From assembly GCA_013397695.1 (NCBI GenBank), contig VYZI01000325.1, positions 124,001 through 188,000 on the forward strand: a stretch of 64,000 bases of DNA. Direction: 5' to 3'. A model generated the notes under the pieces. That model worked only from the letters and a program-made list of their open reading frames with translations. It did not search any database and had not been told where the DNA came from. Shown piece after piece: positions 11,126-24,293 of this stretch; positions within the stretch are counted from its first letter, which is position 1, and each line of letters starts with the position of its first letter. Source of the DNA: Centropus unirufus. Its lineage: Eukaryota; Chordata; Aves; Cuculiformes; Centropidae. The position numbers were made by a program, and so were the translations under genes.

Positions 11126-13439
11126 GGCTGAAAATTAGCATCATGATTGCAGTGAAACATTCATAGTCATCTTCTCTGGGAAAGGCAACTGAGGATTGAG
11201 AACCTCTACTCCAATAGTGCTCGTAGCTGTGTTGGCTGCACGCTCCCTCCTCTCCATGCACTGATTGTGAGCCTTCATGACTTTCAGGCAGATATGTACA
11301 ACAGGCGTAGCAAGTGCACAGCAAGCAAGGATTTGCTTTAGGCTTATTGAAGACTAGTATTAATGAAAACTCATGATATTACATTACTTTTTTTAATAAG
11401 TGGGCTTATGAAAAAGGATTTGCCCTGGGTGTGATGCTTTTTTTTCAGTATTGATGCATATGCATTGCTTTTCAGATTGAGCTTTGAAACTCAGAGCCTG
11501 TCATTTATTACAGGGGATGCAGTGGTGGCTGTATTAAATTTTCATGGTTAGTGAATGCTGGCTGATAAAGTCAGAGGTGAAAGGGCAACATACAATTCAA
11601 AGAAGTCCTTAGGCTATGCTAATTTTCTTGATCTCATTTCTAAAAGTCAGACTTCTGACAGCCACAGCAAGCCATCCTGTGCAGCAGCCTCCTGCTGTGC
11701 ATGTCCATCATTACTACTCACTGCTAAAGATGCCTGCAGAGCTCTGCAGCATGCAAAGTGGAACACCACAGTAGTACTTGAGGCACCGTGTCATACTCGT
11801 CCTCTTCTAGGATCAGGACTGGAAAAATGCTCAGGGAGGCATCTCATCCTCCCCTCTAGACAAATGTAGGTTCAGCTACAGTTCTAGCCAGGTAGGAAAT
11901 TTCATATTAAATCCATATTAAGTCCTGTATGCATCCTTCAGGTCCTAAGTAAAAGCCAAAGAATAATATCATTTTCTGGTGACTGCTGCGAAAAGTTATA
12001 TTTAAATATTGCTGTACTCTAAGACAGCTATTAGATATGTTTCAGCTTCCTTACAAGAGCAGCAAACTGAAACAACAGCAAACTCTGCCCAACTATAGAC
12101 ACATGCTCTCTCTCTCAAATGAAAGATGGTAGGTTTCAATAAGGTATACTCTCTTTTTTTAAGTGTAAGAAAATTATTTGCTTCTAATTCCTGCCACGTT
12201 CAAGGAAATGTGACATTGTAAGTAACTTTGCCTGTGTTAAATAAGTATATGGCTTTGTCATCAGTTTCTTTTGAAACTGGAATCAAAATACAACTGCACA
12301 AGCACAGGACTGGGGGCCAAAGCTCCCAAAACTTCCTTCTATGTGCACTAGAACTCCATGCTTACTGGAGGTGACTGTGCTGAAGTATATTGAAGAGAGC
12401 TTAGTCAACAATTCTTGAAATCTAATTCCATACCTTGCAGGCATTAATCCAAACCCCACTAACAACAATGGCAGGATTACTGAAGGCATGGGCAGCTTTT
12501 AAATAGGACCAGGTTCAATTTCTATGTCCTCCTAAAAGAGTTGATTCAGTTAAATGTGTTATATTGAGAATGGAATACTTTCAGATACCACAAAAGCACT
12601 GAGAGGATGCATGAGTACCATTTGTAGAACATCCTGGAAAGGTAAATTCTCCAATTGCTAAAACCTATTACAAAGCATTGCAGTGATGGAAAATTCAGCT
12701 GGATTTCTGAACAGTGAAGACCCTATTCAAACCACCAGAGATAGGTGGTGCTTGCATCTACAAAGAAGCCGAAGCATGCCACTTGCATATTGGTTACAAA
12801 CCATGCAAACAGCCTAAAGATGGCATGTCCAAAGGAAATACTGGCCTGGACTCTGAGGTGCAGAGAAAAAGGTACTGATAAAGTCAGTGGAAAGTGGATT
12901 ATAGCAATAAATTTGCCACATCTGTGATAGGATCCAGAAGAAAAAAAGTTTAACTATATTAATGCTATTGAGCAATGTAATAATAGAATTGGATATATAG
13001 CTCTTGTCTAGGAACAGAAGATGACTATCCATCAGCACCACCACGGCAGACTGCTCCACATCCTGATGTAATACTTATTTGGAGCAGGACCAGGATACCA
13101 GAGTTAGAGCCAGAGACAATTCCTATGAAACTTGCTGTTACTTTTGTTGGTCTTCAGAATCGAAGATATGATATAGTTATGCAGGATTGTAAACAATAAG
13201 AATCAACCATGCCCATGCACATTTTTCAGTAGGTCCATTTGAATATATGACTATCATTATATTTTAGATATGAACACGCTATATTAAATAGTTACATTAT
13301 AGCTGTATACTACACATCTGAAGAGTCAAACAAGTAATATTTTATGCTTTTGGTGATTATAGCATTGTTTTTATAGGGATATATACATATATTTATGCAG
13401 CCATGTAAGGGTTTTTTATCTCTTAGAATTGCTTGACTA

Positions 13440-14513
13440 AGCCGACCTCCTTCTATAGTGAGATGACACATTCAGTGGATGAAGCCTGTGGATGTTGTCT
13501 ACCTAGACTTTTGTAAAGCCTTTCCCACAACATTCTCTTGGAGAAACTGGATGCTGATTGCTTGAATGGGTGTATGCTTCCTTTGGTAAAATACTGGCAG
13601 GATGGCTGCCCCCAAGAAGTTGTGATGAACAGAGATAAACCCACCTGGAAGCTAGTTACAAGGGGTACTTCCCAGTTCTGTTTATTACTTTTGTCAATGA
13701 TCTGGATGATAGGATCAAGTGAACCCTCTGTAAGGTTGCAGAGGATATCAAACTGGGCAGAAGCGTTGATCTGCTTGAGGGAAGGAAGGCCCTACATAAG
13801 TATCTGGACAGGTTGGATTAATGGGCAGAGGGCAATTATATGGGATTTAACAAATCTCAGTGTTGGATCTTGCACTTGGGACGCAACAACCACATGCAGT
13901 GTTACAGGCTTGGGGAAGAGTGGCTGGAAAGCTGCCCAGTGGAAAAGCGCCTGGAGATGCTGATCAAAAGCCAGCTGAATGGGAGCTGGCAGTCTGCCCA
14001 GGTGGCCAAGAAGGCCAATAGCATCTTGGCTTCTATCAGAAACAGCATGGCCAGCAGGATTAGAAAGTAATTGTCCCCCTGTGCTCAGCACTGTTGAGGC
14101 CGCATCTTCAATCCTCTGTTTAGTTTTGGGCAAGAAAGACATTGAGGAACTGGAGCATGTCAAGAGAAGGGGAATGAAGCCCGTGAAGGGTCTAGAGCAC
14201 AAGCCTTATGAGGAAGTCTAAGGGAACTGGGGCAAGACAGGAGGAAATGGCCTCAATTTATTCTAAAGGAGGTATAGACGGGGTATCAGAAAACCAAAAC
14301 TGGTCTTCAGCAAAAAAAAACATAACAAAACATTAGAGCAGGCTCCCCAGGAAATGATGGAGCCGTCATCCCTGGAGGTATATAAAAGACATCAACAGAT
14401 GCTGCTTATCGACATGGTCTAGTGGTGGACTTGATCTGCTAGGTTAAGGGTTGGATGTGATGATATTAGGTCCTTTCCAACCTAAATGATTTTATGATTC
14501 TGTAATTCTATAA
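13440..14513 (+). mobile_element. CR1 LINE fragment, reverse transcriptase C-terminal part plus 3' tail
   Basis: This is the longest CR1 copy in the window. It starts within the reverse transcriptase (VDVVYLDF-like reading, then KLDA) and runs through RYRLGEEWLESCP-like, QVAKKANSILA and GLEHK-like blocks, spread over at least three frames (13538-13963, 13840-14070, 13979-14221). It then enters the 3' UTR and ends in the CR1 terminal repeat (…gattttatgattctgtaattctat…). It is dead. The frame is broken several times, and the usual FADD catalytic box now reads about VAED at 13735-13755, replacing the first aspartate. 5' truncation is normal for CR1. I see no clear target-site duplication, and CR1 usually lacks them. 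Confidence 0.93.
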
Positions 14514-14602
14514 AATCAAACTTGGCAGAAGAAAGTTTGAATTTGGAAAAGTTTAATAAATAATTGCTAAATGATAGAAATTAGAGATTATAAGGAAATT
14601 TA

Positions 14603-14670
14603 AGAATGGAAAAGTACATGTGAGTACATGTAGATGGAATGATGTAGATGTAGAATGGAAAAGTACATGT
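14603..14670. repeat. Local duplication just 3' of the CR1 copy, 49-base period
   Basis: AGAATGGAAAAGTACATGT occurs at 14603-14621 and again, identical, at 14652-14670. Further partial copies of GTACATGTAGATG-type sequence lie between them. Confidence 0.85.
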
Positions 14671-16462
14671 AGAGTCCCTGTGGATACTGTACACAAGGCC
14701 TGAATATTCACACATTCCTACAAGAAAGTAAAAACACCGAACATTGATATTTTCAAGTCCTTGTTCTGCCTAAATTTGACAAAATTGAGGTTAATTCCTG
14801 TTTCATCAATGATAATAATAAATTGTCAGGGTGGAGAACAATGACAGCCTCTGAAGAACAAATATCTGGAAGTGGCAACCAGAGAAGCAAGTAGAAAAAT
14901 CTTCTTGAACACTTGGAGCAGTTTGTAAAACCTCTTTTTTATTTTTACATACAATATAGGAAGAACAATACATCTCACATGCAATCTTTCAGTCTGGAAA
15001 GAAATAGAAGAGCAATAAAATCTCTTTAAGGATAACTATATTGTAAGACAGTACATAGTGTAAAACAATTGCTTTTATTAGTCTGCATTTTGGCAGTGCA
15101 GGAGTTTGTCATCCACAAAAATAGCCACAAAATCTTGGAGAAATATCCTTCTTTCCTTCTTAGGCGACAGTTACTGTCTGAATCACCTTCTGGTTTAGCC
15201 TCATTATTGCTCTGCCCAAATAACATGCAGGCATACCCCTGCCATCTGTGTTTTGGGGGGTTGCATGCCATCATCAATATTAAGTTACCACCCATTTCCA
15301 CCAGCCCTCACCATAAACTGTATTGGCTCAAAATTCCTTTTTAAGAGTATAATCTCCTATATGATTTTCAGTATTAGCTTTTGCCATTTCTTTTGCCATC
15401 GATTGCCAATTGTTTCTGTGATGTTTTATGACAGCTGCCAAGTGATGTTTCTGTTGGATGTGTAAGAACACCCATGTGGGTAAACATGGGGTTTTTTTGT
15501 GTGCCCCTACTTCCACACATGGAAGGTTTCAACCATGAATGACCAGCAGGCTGCTGGTGGCTGTGGTGCTAAGATATGCTGGTCAAACACACATAGAGAT
15601 GGTGAGTGTTGAAAACAATTATATGAGGCTAAAATAAAATAAAATATTGGAAGGGTCCCTGTGGCCTGTGAGTGATAATTTTGCACCTAAAACCTATTTT
15701 TTGCTAGAATTGAAAGGCAAAAAAAGGTTCTGGTGCTGGGACAGAAGTTGCCTGCCAACGTGCATCACAGGGATTAAGACTGTCCAAGCAGCAGTTGGCA
15801 ATAAATGCAGTAAGATGTTCATTAAACTGTGGTTTCTGTGGAAAAAAGCCCCACCAAAACAAAAAAATAACTTCTGGAGACTAGAGATTTGATTGTGTAC
15901 TTCAGAAACACCATTGCTAAGTATTTTGAGATTCAACACAGAGTTGATTTCTAAAGGCTGAGATTTAAGTATTAATGAAAATATTGCCTACCTTAAACCA
16001 GATCTATTTATATACATACACACATATTTTTATATGGGAATACATATTACTTGGCCGTAGCAAAGAAAGAGTAGCTTTTTTTCCTCAAATGAAGGATGTT
16101 ATTAGAATATGAAAAATGTTGTTTTTCTGAAAACTTCTTGCAATTTTATCTAAAATTCTTCCTCAAAACTCTATGATCTGCCAGTTTCTTTATCCTCATG
16201 TCAGTCTCCTTTTTTCTGTATCAGCAATTAAGAATGGATGTTCAGCTGCAAGCTAGAGATGAAGGTTAGGTCACTCTTTTCCCTGCTCATTCAAATCTTA
16301 CCACCTTCTGGGGTTCAGGAAGCTTTTGGTAGAAGCAACTCATTTGGACATTAAAGGGTTTTTCCTAATGTAATAAGACTTTCTCACTGGAAAAAAATGA
16401 AGACAAAAGTGAGGGAGGCAGTAGGGCACTAGATCACTCATGTCCCAAGAAAATATGCCAGT

Positions 16463-16741
16463 TTAGTTTGTTGTTGATCCAGATGGATGAGCTCGGTTGT
16501 GGAGCACCATTATCAGCCCCAAAACGCCAGACCAACACAGCAGCATGGCAGCCACCAGCATCTTCCAGTACATTTCATTGTCCAGTTTAGATGTCATTAA
16601 GCTCCTAGACTTCTCTGTTTCTAAAATAGATGCTGGATTGTCTGGTAAACTTCCAGACACATCCGGATAAACAGAGGCAGAGATGAGGGTGGGGCTGGAA
16701 GTCTGACAGCTCTTCCCTTGGACCAGTATAACCAGTATCAT
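16463..16741 (-). CDS. Candidate small single-pass membrane protein ORF, unrecognised
   Basis: A 92-codon ATG-to-TAA frame nested in the large ENOX1 intron, on the same strand. An in-frame TGA lies two codons before the ATG, and the ATG has a favourable A at -3. Residues 12-50 are rich in Ser, Thr and Pro. Residues 61-80 (MLVAAMLLCWSGVLGLIMVL) form a convincing membrane span flanked by Lys60 and by His81/Arg83, leaving a 12-residue tail. Codon choice looks fairly ordinary for a vertebrate gene (many CTG, GTG and AAG codons near the membrane span), but that is an impression, not a calculation. A possible acceptor-like CAG|G lies just before the ATG, so it could be the last exon of something spliced. 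I do not recognise the family, see no AATAAA close downstream, and cannot exclude a chance ORF. Confidence 0.25.
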   Translation of the reverse strand: MILVILVQGKSCQTSSPTLISASVYPDVSGSLPDNPASILETEKSRSLMTSKLDNEMYWKMLVAAMLLCWSGVLGLIMVLHNRAHPSGSTTN

Positions 16742-18206
16742 CCTGCCTCAGAGACCGGATATTGGTCTGTGGCAAGTAGCAAGTGCCCAGGGATTTAGAA
16801 TAAGAAATAGGCAGGTAAAGAGAAAACTATTTTTAGCTCGCATACATTGAATGCTTACATATTGCTAGGGGTAGAGGTCACAACCGAACAATTCTTTCCA
16901 GCAGGCACCTATTCCACATGACTTGACTCATACCATTTCACTAAATCCTACTGTGCCCCTACACCTTTTTATATTCTGAATCCGTTGGAATTTGTTTATA
17001 TCTTTGGCTTTCACAGTGTGCTGGTATTAGGATAGAAACAGTGGAGAAATGTGCTGCCTTTGCTTTACTGAAACAAGGTGTTTGACAGTTCGAGGCACAC
17101 CTTTAAGGCCTTTCATCCTGGGAAACCATGTATACCTGTTCCTTATTCACTTTATCAACAAGGTTACAGATTTTATTTCTGCTTTTATATTTTGATTTCT
17201 GCTTGGCATATGATCTTTGTCTCTGCAAAGCCGCTGTGAAGCAATATCCATATGGAACATCTTACCCCTTAGCCCCTTTTAAAATCCTAAGAAGGGAGCT
17301 ACAAGGGTGGAGATGTAGGCGCTCCTCTAGCCCTGAATTTTTTAAGAACAAAATATTAAAGACACGGGCAGATGCTCTTAAATAAGTGCTGCACAATCCC
17401 AATCTATGAAGCGCCATGTGGGTGTAGGACTTCTGCAGGTACAGGAGTCAGGCACGTAGCATCAATGTGTGTACATGTGAGCACGTGCATATTTATATTT
17501 AGAGAAATGGAAAGGAATAAATAAAGGAAAGGCAAGAAATAACTGTCTTGACATCCAGCCTCCTCAGCTGGCCAGGGGATCCATCTCAACACCATCCAGC
17601 CAGATCTATGTTCGGTGAAACAGAGCCTGGACTGCAGCAAACACATGTCTCTAAGGAAATTTGGCAAAAACAGTGGGTGAGGGGGACCCTAAGTGAATGC
17701 TTCTCATTAATAATCAACGAGGCAATAATTTATATGATCTCTACAACGCCTGCCAGACTCACTCCATAAACAAAGCCCTTGTACTATCATCAAAACACTT
17801 GCCACTTGAAAATTGCTTCTATGAGACATATATCACTGACAAAGCTTTAGGGCTGTATTATTGTACTTCTGCTTTTTTTGAAGAAAGCCCTGAGTCTGCA
17901 CAGAATTTACAGACAATCCTGAAACTTTAGATGCTCATCCTCAGAGCTGTCCATGCTGTAGCTGAAAACACTAAAAGCAAATCTGGCCTCCTCTTGATCC
18001 CTGCCCACAAAATCACACACAAACACTGTATTTAGAGCAATATACACAACAAAGACTAAATTAAAGAAAACCACCTTTTCTTTTTACAAGTAAATAATGG
18101 GGTGAATCTCTCCTGGTGCATCCTTTGTTGCAGCAGGGCTTGGCACAATAGGACCTCAATCTTGTTTAGAGCTTCTAATGCAATGCAAATAATAGGAGAG
18201 AATAGC

Positions 18207-18223
18207 AAATAATAATAATAATA
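18207..18223. repeat. (AAT)n microsatellite
   Basis: About five AAT units. Confidence 0.8.
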
Positions 18224-21200
18224 CAAGAAAGTATTGCCACAGTAGATGACACTTTCCTCCCAAGATGCAACTTAGACGTTGCTCTGTAAAGAAATGTACA
18301 CACTGTAATTTTATTTCTATTATTCTTTCTGCTCAGGAATAGTCATCAGAGCTACTTTGACCTTGAAAGAGTCTTGGACGCTACCTGCCCATGCTGAATA
18401 TATTTAGTTTCCTCTTAGAAGAGCTCTTCAAAGAAGTACCTGACAGGTGCCTGAGAATGAGCTGGAAAACTCAGGACTTGATATTGAGGGAGCCTGATGA
18501 CAGTTTGTCAGTTTTTCAGGGCTGACAGCTGCATGTGTAAGAAGCTAGAGTCGAAAAAAATTGACTAATCTTAGTCTCCATCAACAATCAGCTGCTCTTC
18601 CATGTGGAAACCCCATTGCCAGTGTAGTGGAAACTTGTGGAGGTGAAAACAGAAGAGGGAAAAAGAGAAGCTGTAAAGCAGGAAGGAAAGAAAAAGGTAA
18701 AGAGAAAAATCAAAAGAAATACAGGGAAGGAGAGGTCAAGATGAGCAGACAACAGTATGATCTGAAACCTCTGTGGCATGGGTCCATGCTCTGTCCACAG
18801 GCTGTTCTGACCAGTGCCAGAATTCTGAGGGATTCATGAGTTTATAGCATCTCATGATGTTCAGAGCGCCGACCTCCCAAAATTCCCTGTTGCTCAAGAA
18901 CTGCTACATTTGATAGGAACAAAGGGCTTCTTCTATCTCCCCATCAATAAATCACATCTTCATATGGTGTCAGTCAGAGGTTCATTGTGAAAAAAATAAC
19001 AAAACTGCAAAGTCTGCACACTGCCATCCGATCCCCACTTAATAGCTCCAAAGCTGGTTTGTAAAAATATGAGACTTCCAATATACAAGATGCAATGTTT
19101 ACTATGCCTATACAATGTAAAATGTATGTGGCTGTATTTCTTGGCTTTAAAAAGTCTTTATGTGCTGCTTGGGCTAACCTTCTCCAGTTTTGTTCTTCTT
19201 CATTCCACTTCTACAGTTTTGGGCTCATCACAGTGGGCTACTCAGTAAGGCTAGACTTAGAGAAAGAAAGTAGCTTCCTTGAGCTCCCTGCATGGGAAGC
19301 TCTTAAATCTGTTTGCCCAGTGAACCTCTTCCTAAAGTAAAACTTCGCGTTGTTCCTTGAAAAAGAGCTCACCAGCTACAGAAGATGAGAAAATTAATAA
19401 ATAAAACACGATTATATATCCTACGAACTGCTAATGGGTTTTTCTTTGCTTGCTGTCTAGGAAAGCACTGCATTCCAGAAATTTGAGAGGTTTGTAAAGC
19501 ACAAAAAGAAAAACGGGTTATTGAAAGATATAAGCACCTAAGTAAATATAAGTGAATACTGAAAAGAAGTTGGAGAAATAGGAAAAATTTCAATTCCCAA
19601 GATAGGCTAATGCTGAAATATAACTCTTGTCATAGACGAAAGATAGAAAGACTCCAACGTGCAAAAGATGGTAAAATACCATCTTCTGGGTATTAACGTG
19701 ATGTCAGAGAAAATGTTTTTTTGCGGGGGAATGAAATTCAAACTTTTCCCTGGACATTTCCCAAATGAAAACAAAAGAGACTTATTTTTCTCATGAATCA
19801 TGAAAGACGTTCAAGCCATTAAACTGGCAATACTGTGTGGATCCTTGAATCTGTGGAATGCATACTAACACTCTCCTTGCCTTTGCAGGGTCACAGGAGT
19901 AATAACAGACTTGCTGAAACCGGAGAGAAGCTGTACAGTCCAGAAAGGTGTACCACCTGCATGAACAAGTTCTTGCACAAACACAAGAAAAACTGAGCTC
20001 TGTCAGACTGAAGAACCCTTCTAGCCCTCTAGCCCAGAAAGCTGCCTCTAAATCCCTAGTTGTGTTTAGTAGCAGAACAGGAGAATCCTGAAGTGAAACT
20101 TCCATATAAAGGACTCCAAGTCTCCAGTATTCTACGGCTCAGGGGCTTCCTAAGCTAGAGGAAGTTTTGTGACTCCTTTAGGCTTATTTTTGGATGAAAA
20201 TACGAATGAGCTTTATTGCAAGGGATATATTTATCTTTGTATCATTACTAGAGATGACAGAAGATTGTCCTGTGAAATCAGCTGGAAAATCTCTAGTGAC
20301 GGTATTTCAAACTTTTGACCAAGTTATTCTATGTGCATGTGTATCCTTTAAAACCCTGAGCAAGCAGGCATAAGAGAGACTTAAACTATAATGTTAAATG
20401 ATTATCCCTGGCACTATGTTCCTAATTTTCTTCATGTTAAATTTCTTAAACAGTAGAGTCCAGATTTCTAAAACCGTTGTATCTTTAACCCAAAGAATAC
20501 TGGAACGAGAGTAAGCATGCTACATGCAGGAAAGATTTTCTGGCTATAAATAAATGTGGTAAGAAATCGTGATGGTTTTTAATACCCTCTACCAGAACTG
20601 CTTGACCTCCATACAGTCTATGGCCATAACTTGTAGGATAATATTTGAATGCTCTCTGCATGGGCAAAATACCTGTTGGATTTGAATTTGATTAACTAAC
20701 TGTTGAGCGAGTAATAAAGTGGCCCTTGGTGAATTAATAAACTGTTTATTGGTTAAGAATTAACCAAGAATCCTATCTTGAGAAATACTATGCAACATAA
20801 AGCAGAAGCCAGAGTTGATTCAGGAAGTAAAGCTCCTGAGCATCTATAAAAAGAGCTGTCTTAATTAAACTTCAATGCACTATGACAAAGCCATTTTGTT
20901 AGATTTTTGCTTTAAAATGCATCTACCATCCCAGCAAGCTGAAAACTTACCTACGTGTTTAGTTCCCATTACAAATACAGAGTGTTAGTACAGCTCTTCA
21001 GAATGATGAGAAACCATTACGCTGCTTTACAGAAGCAGGTAGCTTAGGTAATAGCAGGCTGAGGCCACCAGTGGCATATCTCCATCTAAACCAGGATTTG
21101 TGAGTTCAGAGGGCTTTCAGCCAGGTATGGCCTGAGTTCTTGGTAGCCATATGAGGATGAAGAAAGTGGGCTCTGGTGACTACAGAGCTTACACATAGAC

Positions 21201-21239
21201 ATAGATAACAAAGGATGTAAAATCATACAGGAGTGACTT

Positions 21240-21541
21240 TTCCACTTGACTGGGGCTGGCAGATGTTACACCCATTTACAAGAAGGGTCAGAGGGAGGAC
21301 CCAGGGAACTACAGGCCAATCACCCTGACCTCAGTGCCAGGGAAGGTCATGGAAAAGGTCATCTTGAGTGCTATCACACAGCACGTGCAAGACAACTGGG
21401 TGATCAGGACCAAACAAGGGTTCATGAAAGGCAGGTCCTACCAAACTAACCTGAACTTCTTCCATGACAAAGTGACCCACTTATTGGATGAGAGAAAGGC
21501 TGTGGTGGTCTCTTCCAACCTAGTGATTCTATGGTTCTATA
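21240..21541 (+). mobile_element. CR1 LINE fragment with internal deletion
   Basis: Bases 21246-21505 read as the N-terminal reverse transcriptase block of CR1 (IYKKGQ-, GNYRPI-, SVPGKVMEK-, GFMKGRS-like, in two frames). At about 21510 the sequence jumps from the coding block (…agaaaggctgtggtgg) straight to the 3' terminal segment (tctcttccaacctagtgattctatggttct). The rest of the reverse transcriptase and most of the 3' UTR are missing. It is non-functional. Confidence 0.88.
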
Positions 21542-24264
21542 GCTTAAAGAACAGGCATTTTGCATTGAGGGGTATGGAATGAAAGCCATCCAAGCCAAGA
21601 GAGCGGAAAATACCATCTAGCGTATTATTCCTTCTACATTCAAAATAGGAAGAACAGCAAAAAAAAAAAGCCCACAAAAATGAGGATCTTTCTGACCATT
21701 GTGGCTCAGAAAACCACCTTTTCTTCAGCTTTGAATAATCTACAACACTGTGTTTGTCTAGACACCTGTCAGAAGGGGGGGTAATAAATTGTGCTAGAGA
21801 AAAAACAGAACACATTGCTTATAGAACAGGAGGATATTTTTACCTTTCCAAAGTTACACCTGTGTTTTGACCTGTCCTCAATATCAAACAGACATAAAAA
21901 AAGGAAATTATTAAATAAATAAAAGCTTCTACATGTTAGCATTGTCTTGACCTGCAAATGGTAAGTTCGTGAGTGTAATACTTTGCTTGAGACAAAAGTA
22001 TTTAGAACAGTAGTTCTTGAAAGAGGTCTTCATTAGGTAAAGCTTCCTTTAACTATCACTTTCCTTCTCAAATCTGCAGGGTTTGAAAATTTCCTGATGC
22101 ATTTGCTGCAGTGCCAGGTGATGTTTCATTCAATTTCTCTTTCCATCCATGAACCTGACTGATCTTTTTAGATCTTGATAATAAAAGCACAAAGGCACGC
22201 TTAGGTATCTGAAGTGCCAGTTTTAGGCATCTCCCACAGAGCAGAAAACCCTTCTCCCTACCATCTGGGCATGTCTAGTACAAGGAAGGTCATGGGCAGC
22301 TAGAGATGCCAGAGTAGCCAGCTGCTCCGCAGGCCTCACTCCCCCAGGCCTCAGTACCAGCGTCGTTATCAATGGAACGGTACGAATTAATAATCCTTGA
22401 TTTTGGCAAATAGCCCAGGGGCAGCCAGCTGGGGTGGGTTAAAATTGTCCTGGGGTTCTTTTAAGTTACTGTGGGAACTGTGCAGGGCAGTGCACAGAAC
22501 TGGGTTAATGCTTTTGGCCCCCAGTGACTCTTCCATCTCTCCCGTCTCCCACAGCAAGGGGAAATGCATGCTTCAACTAATAATAAATCAACACTGAGCA
22601 TGTGGAGAACATCGTGCCAAATATCCGACAGCTGGGGCTCTCTGGATGGTTATTAGCTAGCCCAATCACACCATCGCCTGAAGTCCTCAAGAGAAGAAGT
22701 GAAAATAAGGTGGGTAAAAAAGAAACCTCCACATTGACAGGAAAACAGCACCACAGATCATTTGTATAAAGATCTTGTGTGCTGCCAAAGAGCTTATTAT
22801 AACACAGCTTCTACTTCTTTGGAAACACAAACATCTTATCATGTTCTTCACTAAAAAAAAGGGACTAAAAAGATTGAGAAATGTTTACAGGAGGAAGAAG
22901 GAATCTCTCTAAGAACACTCGCATCTCTGTCCCTCCAAAATAGCTTGAAGTACAGGCATTGCTTTTGGCTGTCTTTCAGCATAGAGAAGAGGGTTATATT
23001 TTTCCTTAGAAAGTGGCAGTCTTGACAAAATTCTTACAATGTCAGATATTTTATCCAGTTTAACAGGGAAAAGGTTTTATTTTAAAGGAAATCAGAATTC
23101 TCCATAAATGAGCGTCCTACCTCATGAAGCAGAATGAGCCACTGTGTGCCTCAAATTAGTTCAAATTGTACCCTGATCAAGGAAGAATCTAGGCTTTGTA
23201 TCTCTTGTGCATAACAGATTTTAATTTAGTTTATATTAGTGGTTATGTGCAAAACTTGTAACTTAAAAATCTTCCTGCAAGGAAATTTAATCTGTGGTTT
23301 CTAGCAGCCTGCATAAGGGTTCACCTGCTAAGATTTCAGAACAGTGAACTAAAGGCATGGCAATTTCACATACACTTAAACACAGAACTAAGCCCATCAT
23401 CCAAAAATTAAATTAGCTGTTTTGGTATTTGCACTTTATCATTTGAACCTTCTACTTGTGACTCTCCTTGAAAATGCTTTCAAGAAAGATGCAGGTTTAT
23501 AAATGCCAAGAACAGAGAGCCATTATATTAAGAAGTATCTATTGTTTTGCAAATTAAAGATAAAATCAAATCATGTCAGACAGACTTTGTTTCAAATTAT
23601 AATGATTCTTCAGCCTAGTTTTAGGGAAAAACATTTTTCCATAACATTTATGGACTAGAAAGTATTATCCACATTAAGATGCTTCTTTTGCCTCATTTAC
23701 ACAGCTAGGGTTCTGTCAATAGTGTTATGAGAAAACATTTTTTTCAGAGTATTGTATTTCAATCATAAATTTATGTTCCAGAATAAAAATTGGCAGTCTC
23801 TGGGTTCTCAGTTCAAGGACACATGCTAGAATTATTCAACGTAAACTTTCAGCATGTTTCCCAATATGAAAAACATACCCCCAACTCAAACTTCCTTCAC
23901 AGGCTATGTCAAGCATTCTTCTAAGGAGTTTCATTGGGCATTCAACGTACAACACAATAAATGCAGCATAACTGAGGAATGCTCAATAAACAGGGTGTAA
24001 TTATTTGTGCTTGCAAAAAGTCTTTGAGGTCCTTCACAAGAGACTATCAAATAAACTGTGCAGGCATTAAGTGAGAAGCAAAGTCTTGTCATGACTGATA
24101 CAGATCAGAAGCCAGCCAAAGAGACAGGAAAACCAAGAATAGGAACAAAGAAGCACTGTCCATCTCAGATGACCAGTGTGATTGGAGGTAACGTGTTGAT
24201 AACTGTTGAAAAGAAAGTGAGTAATGACATAGAAAAATCCAGAAAAGGCATGCAATTATTTGCT

Positions 24265-24293
24265 TGAAAAAAAAATAAATATATATATATATG
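24265..24293. repeat. Poly(A) followed by (AT)n
   Basis: A9-10 run, then alternating AT. Confidence 0.85.

Noticed and set aside
13792..14202. Minus-strand frame of 136 codons
   Set aside because: Antisense shadow of the plus-strand CR1 reverse transcriptase.
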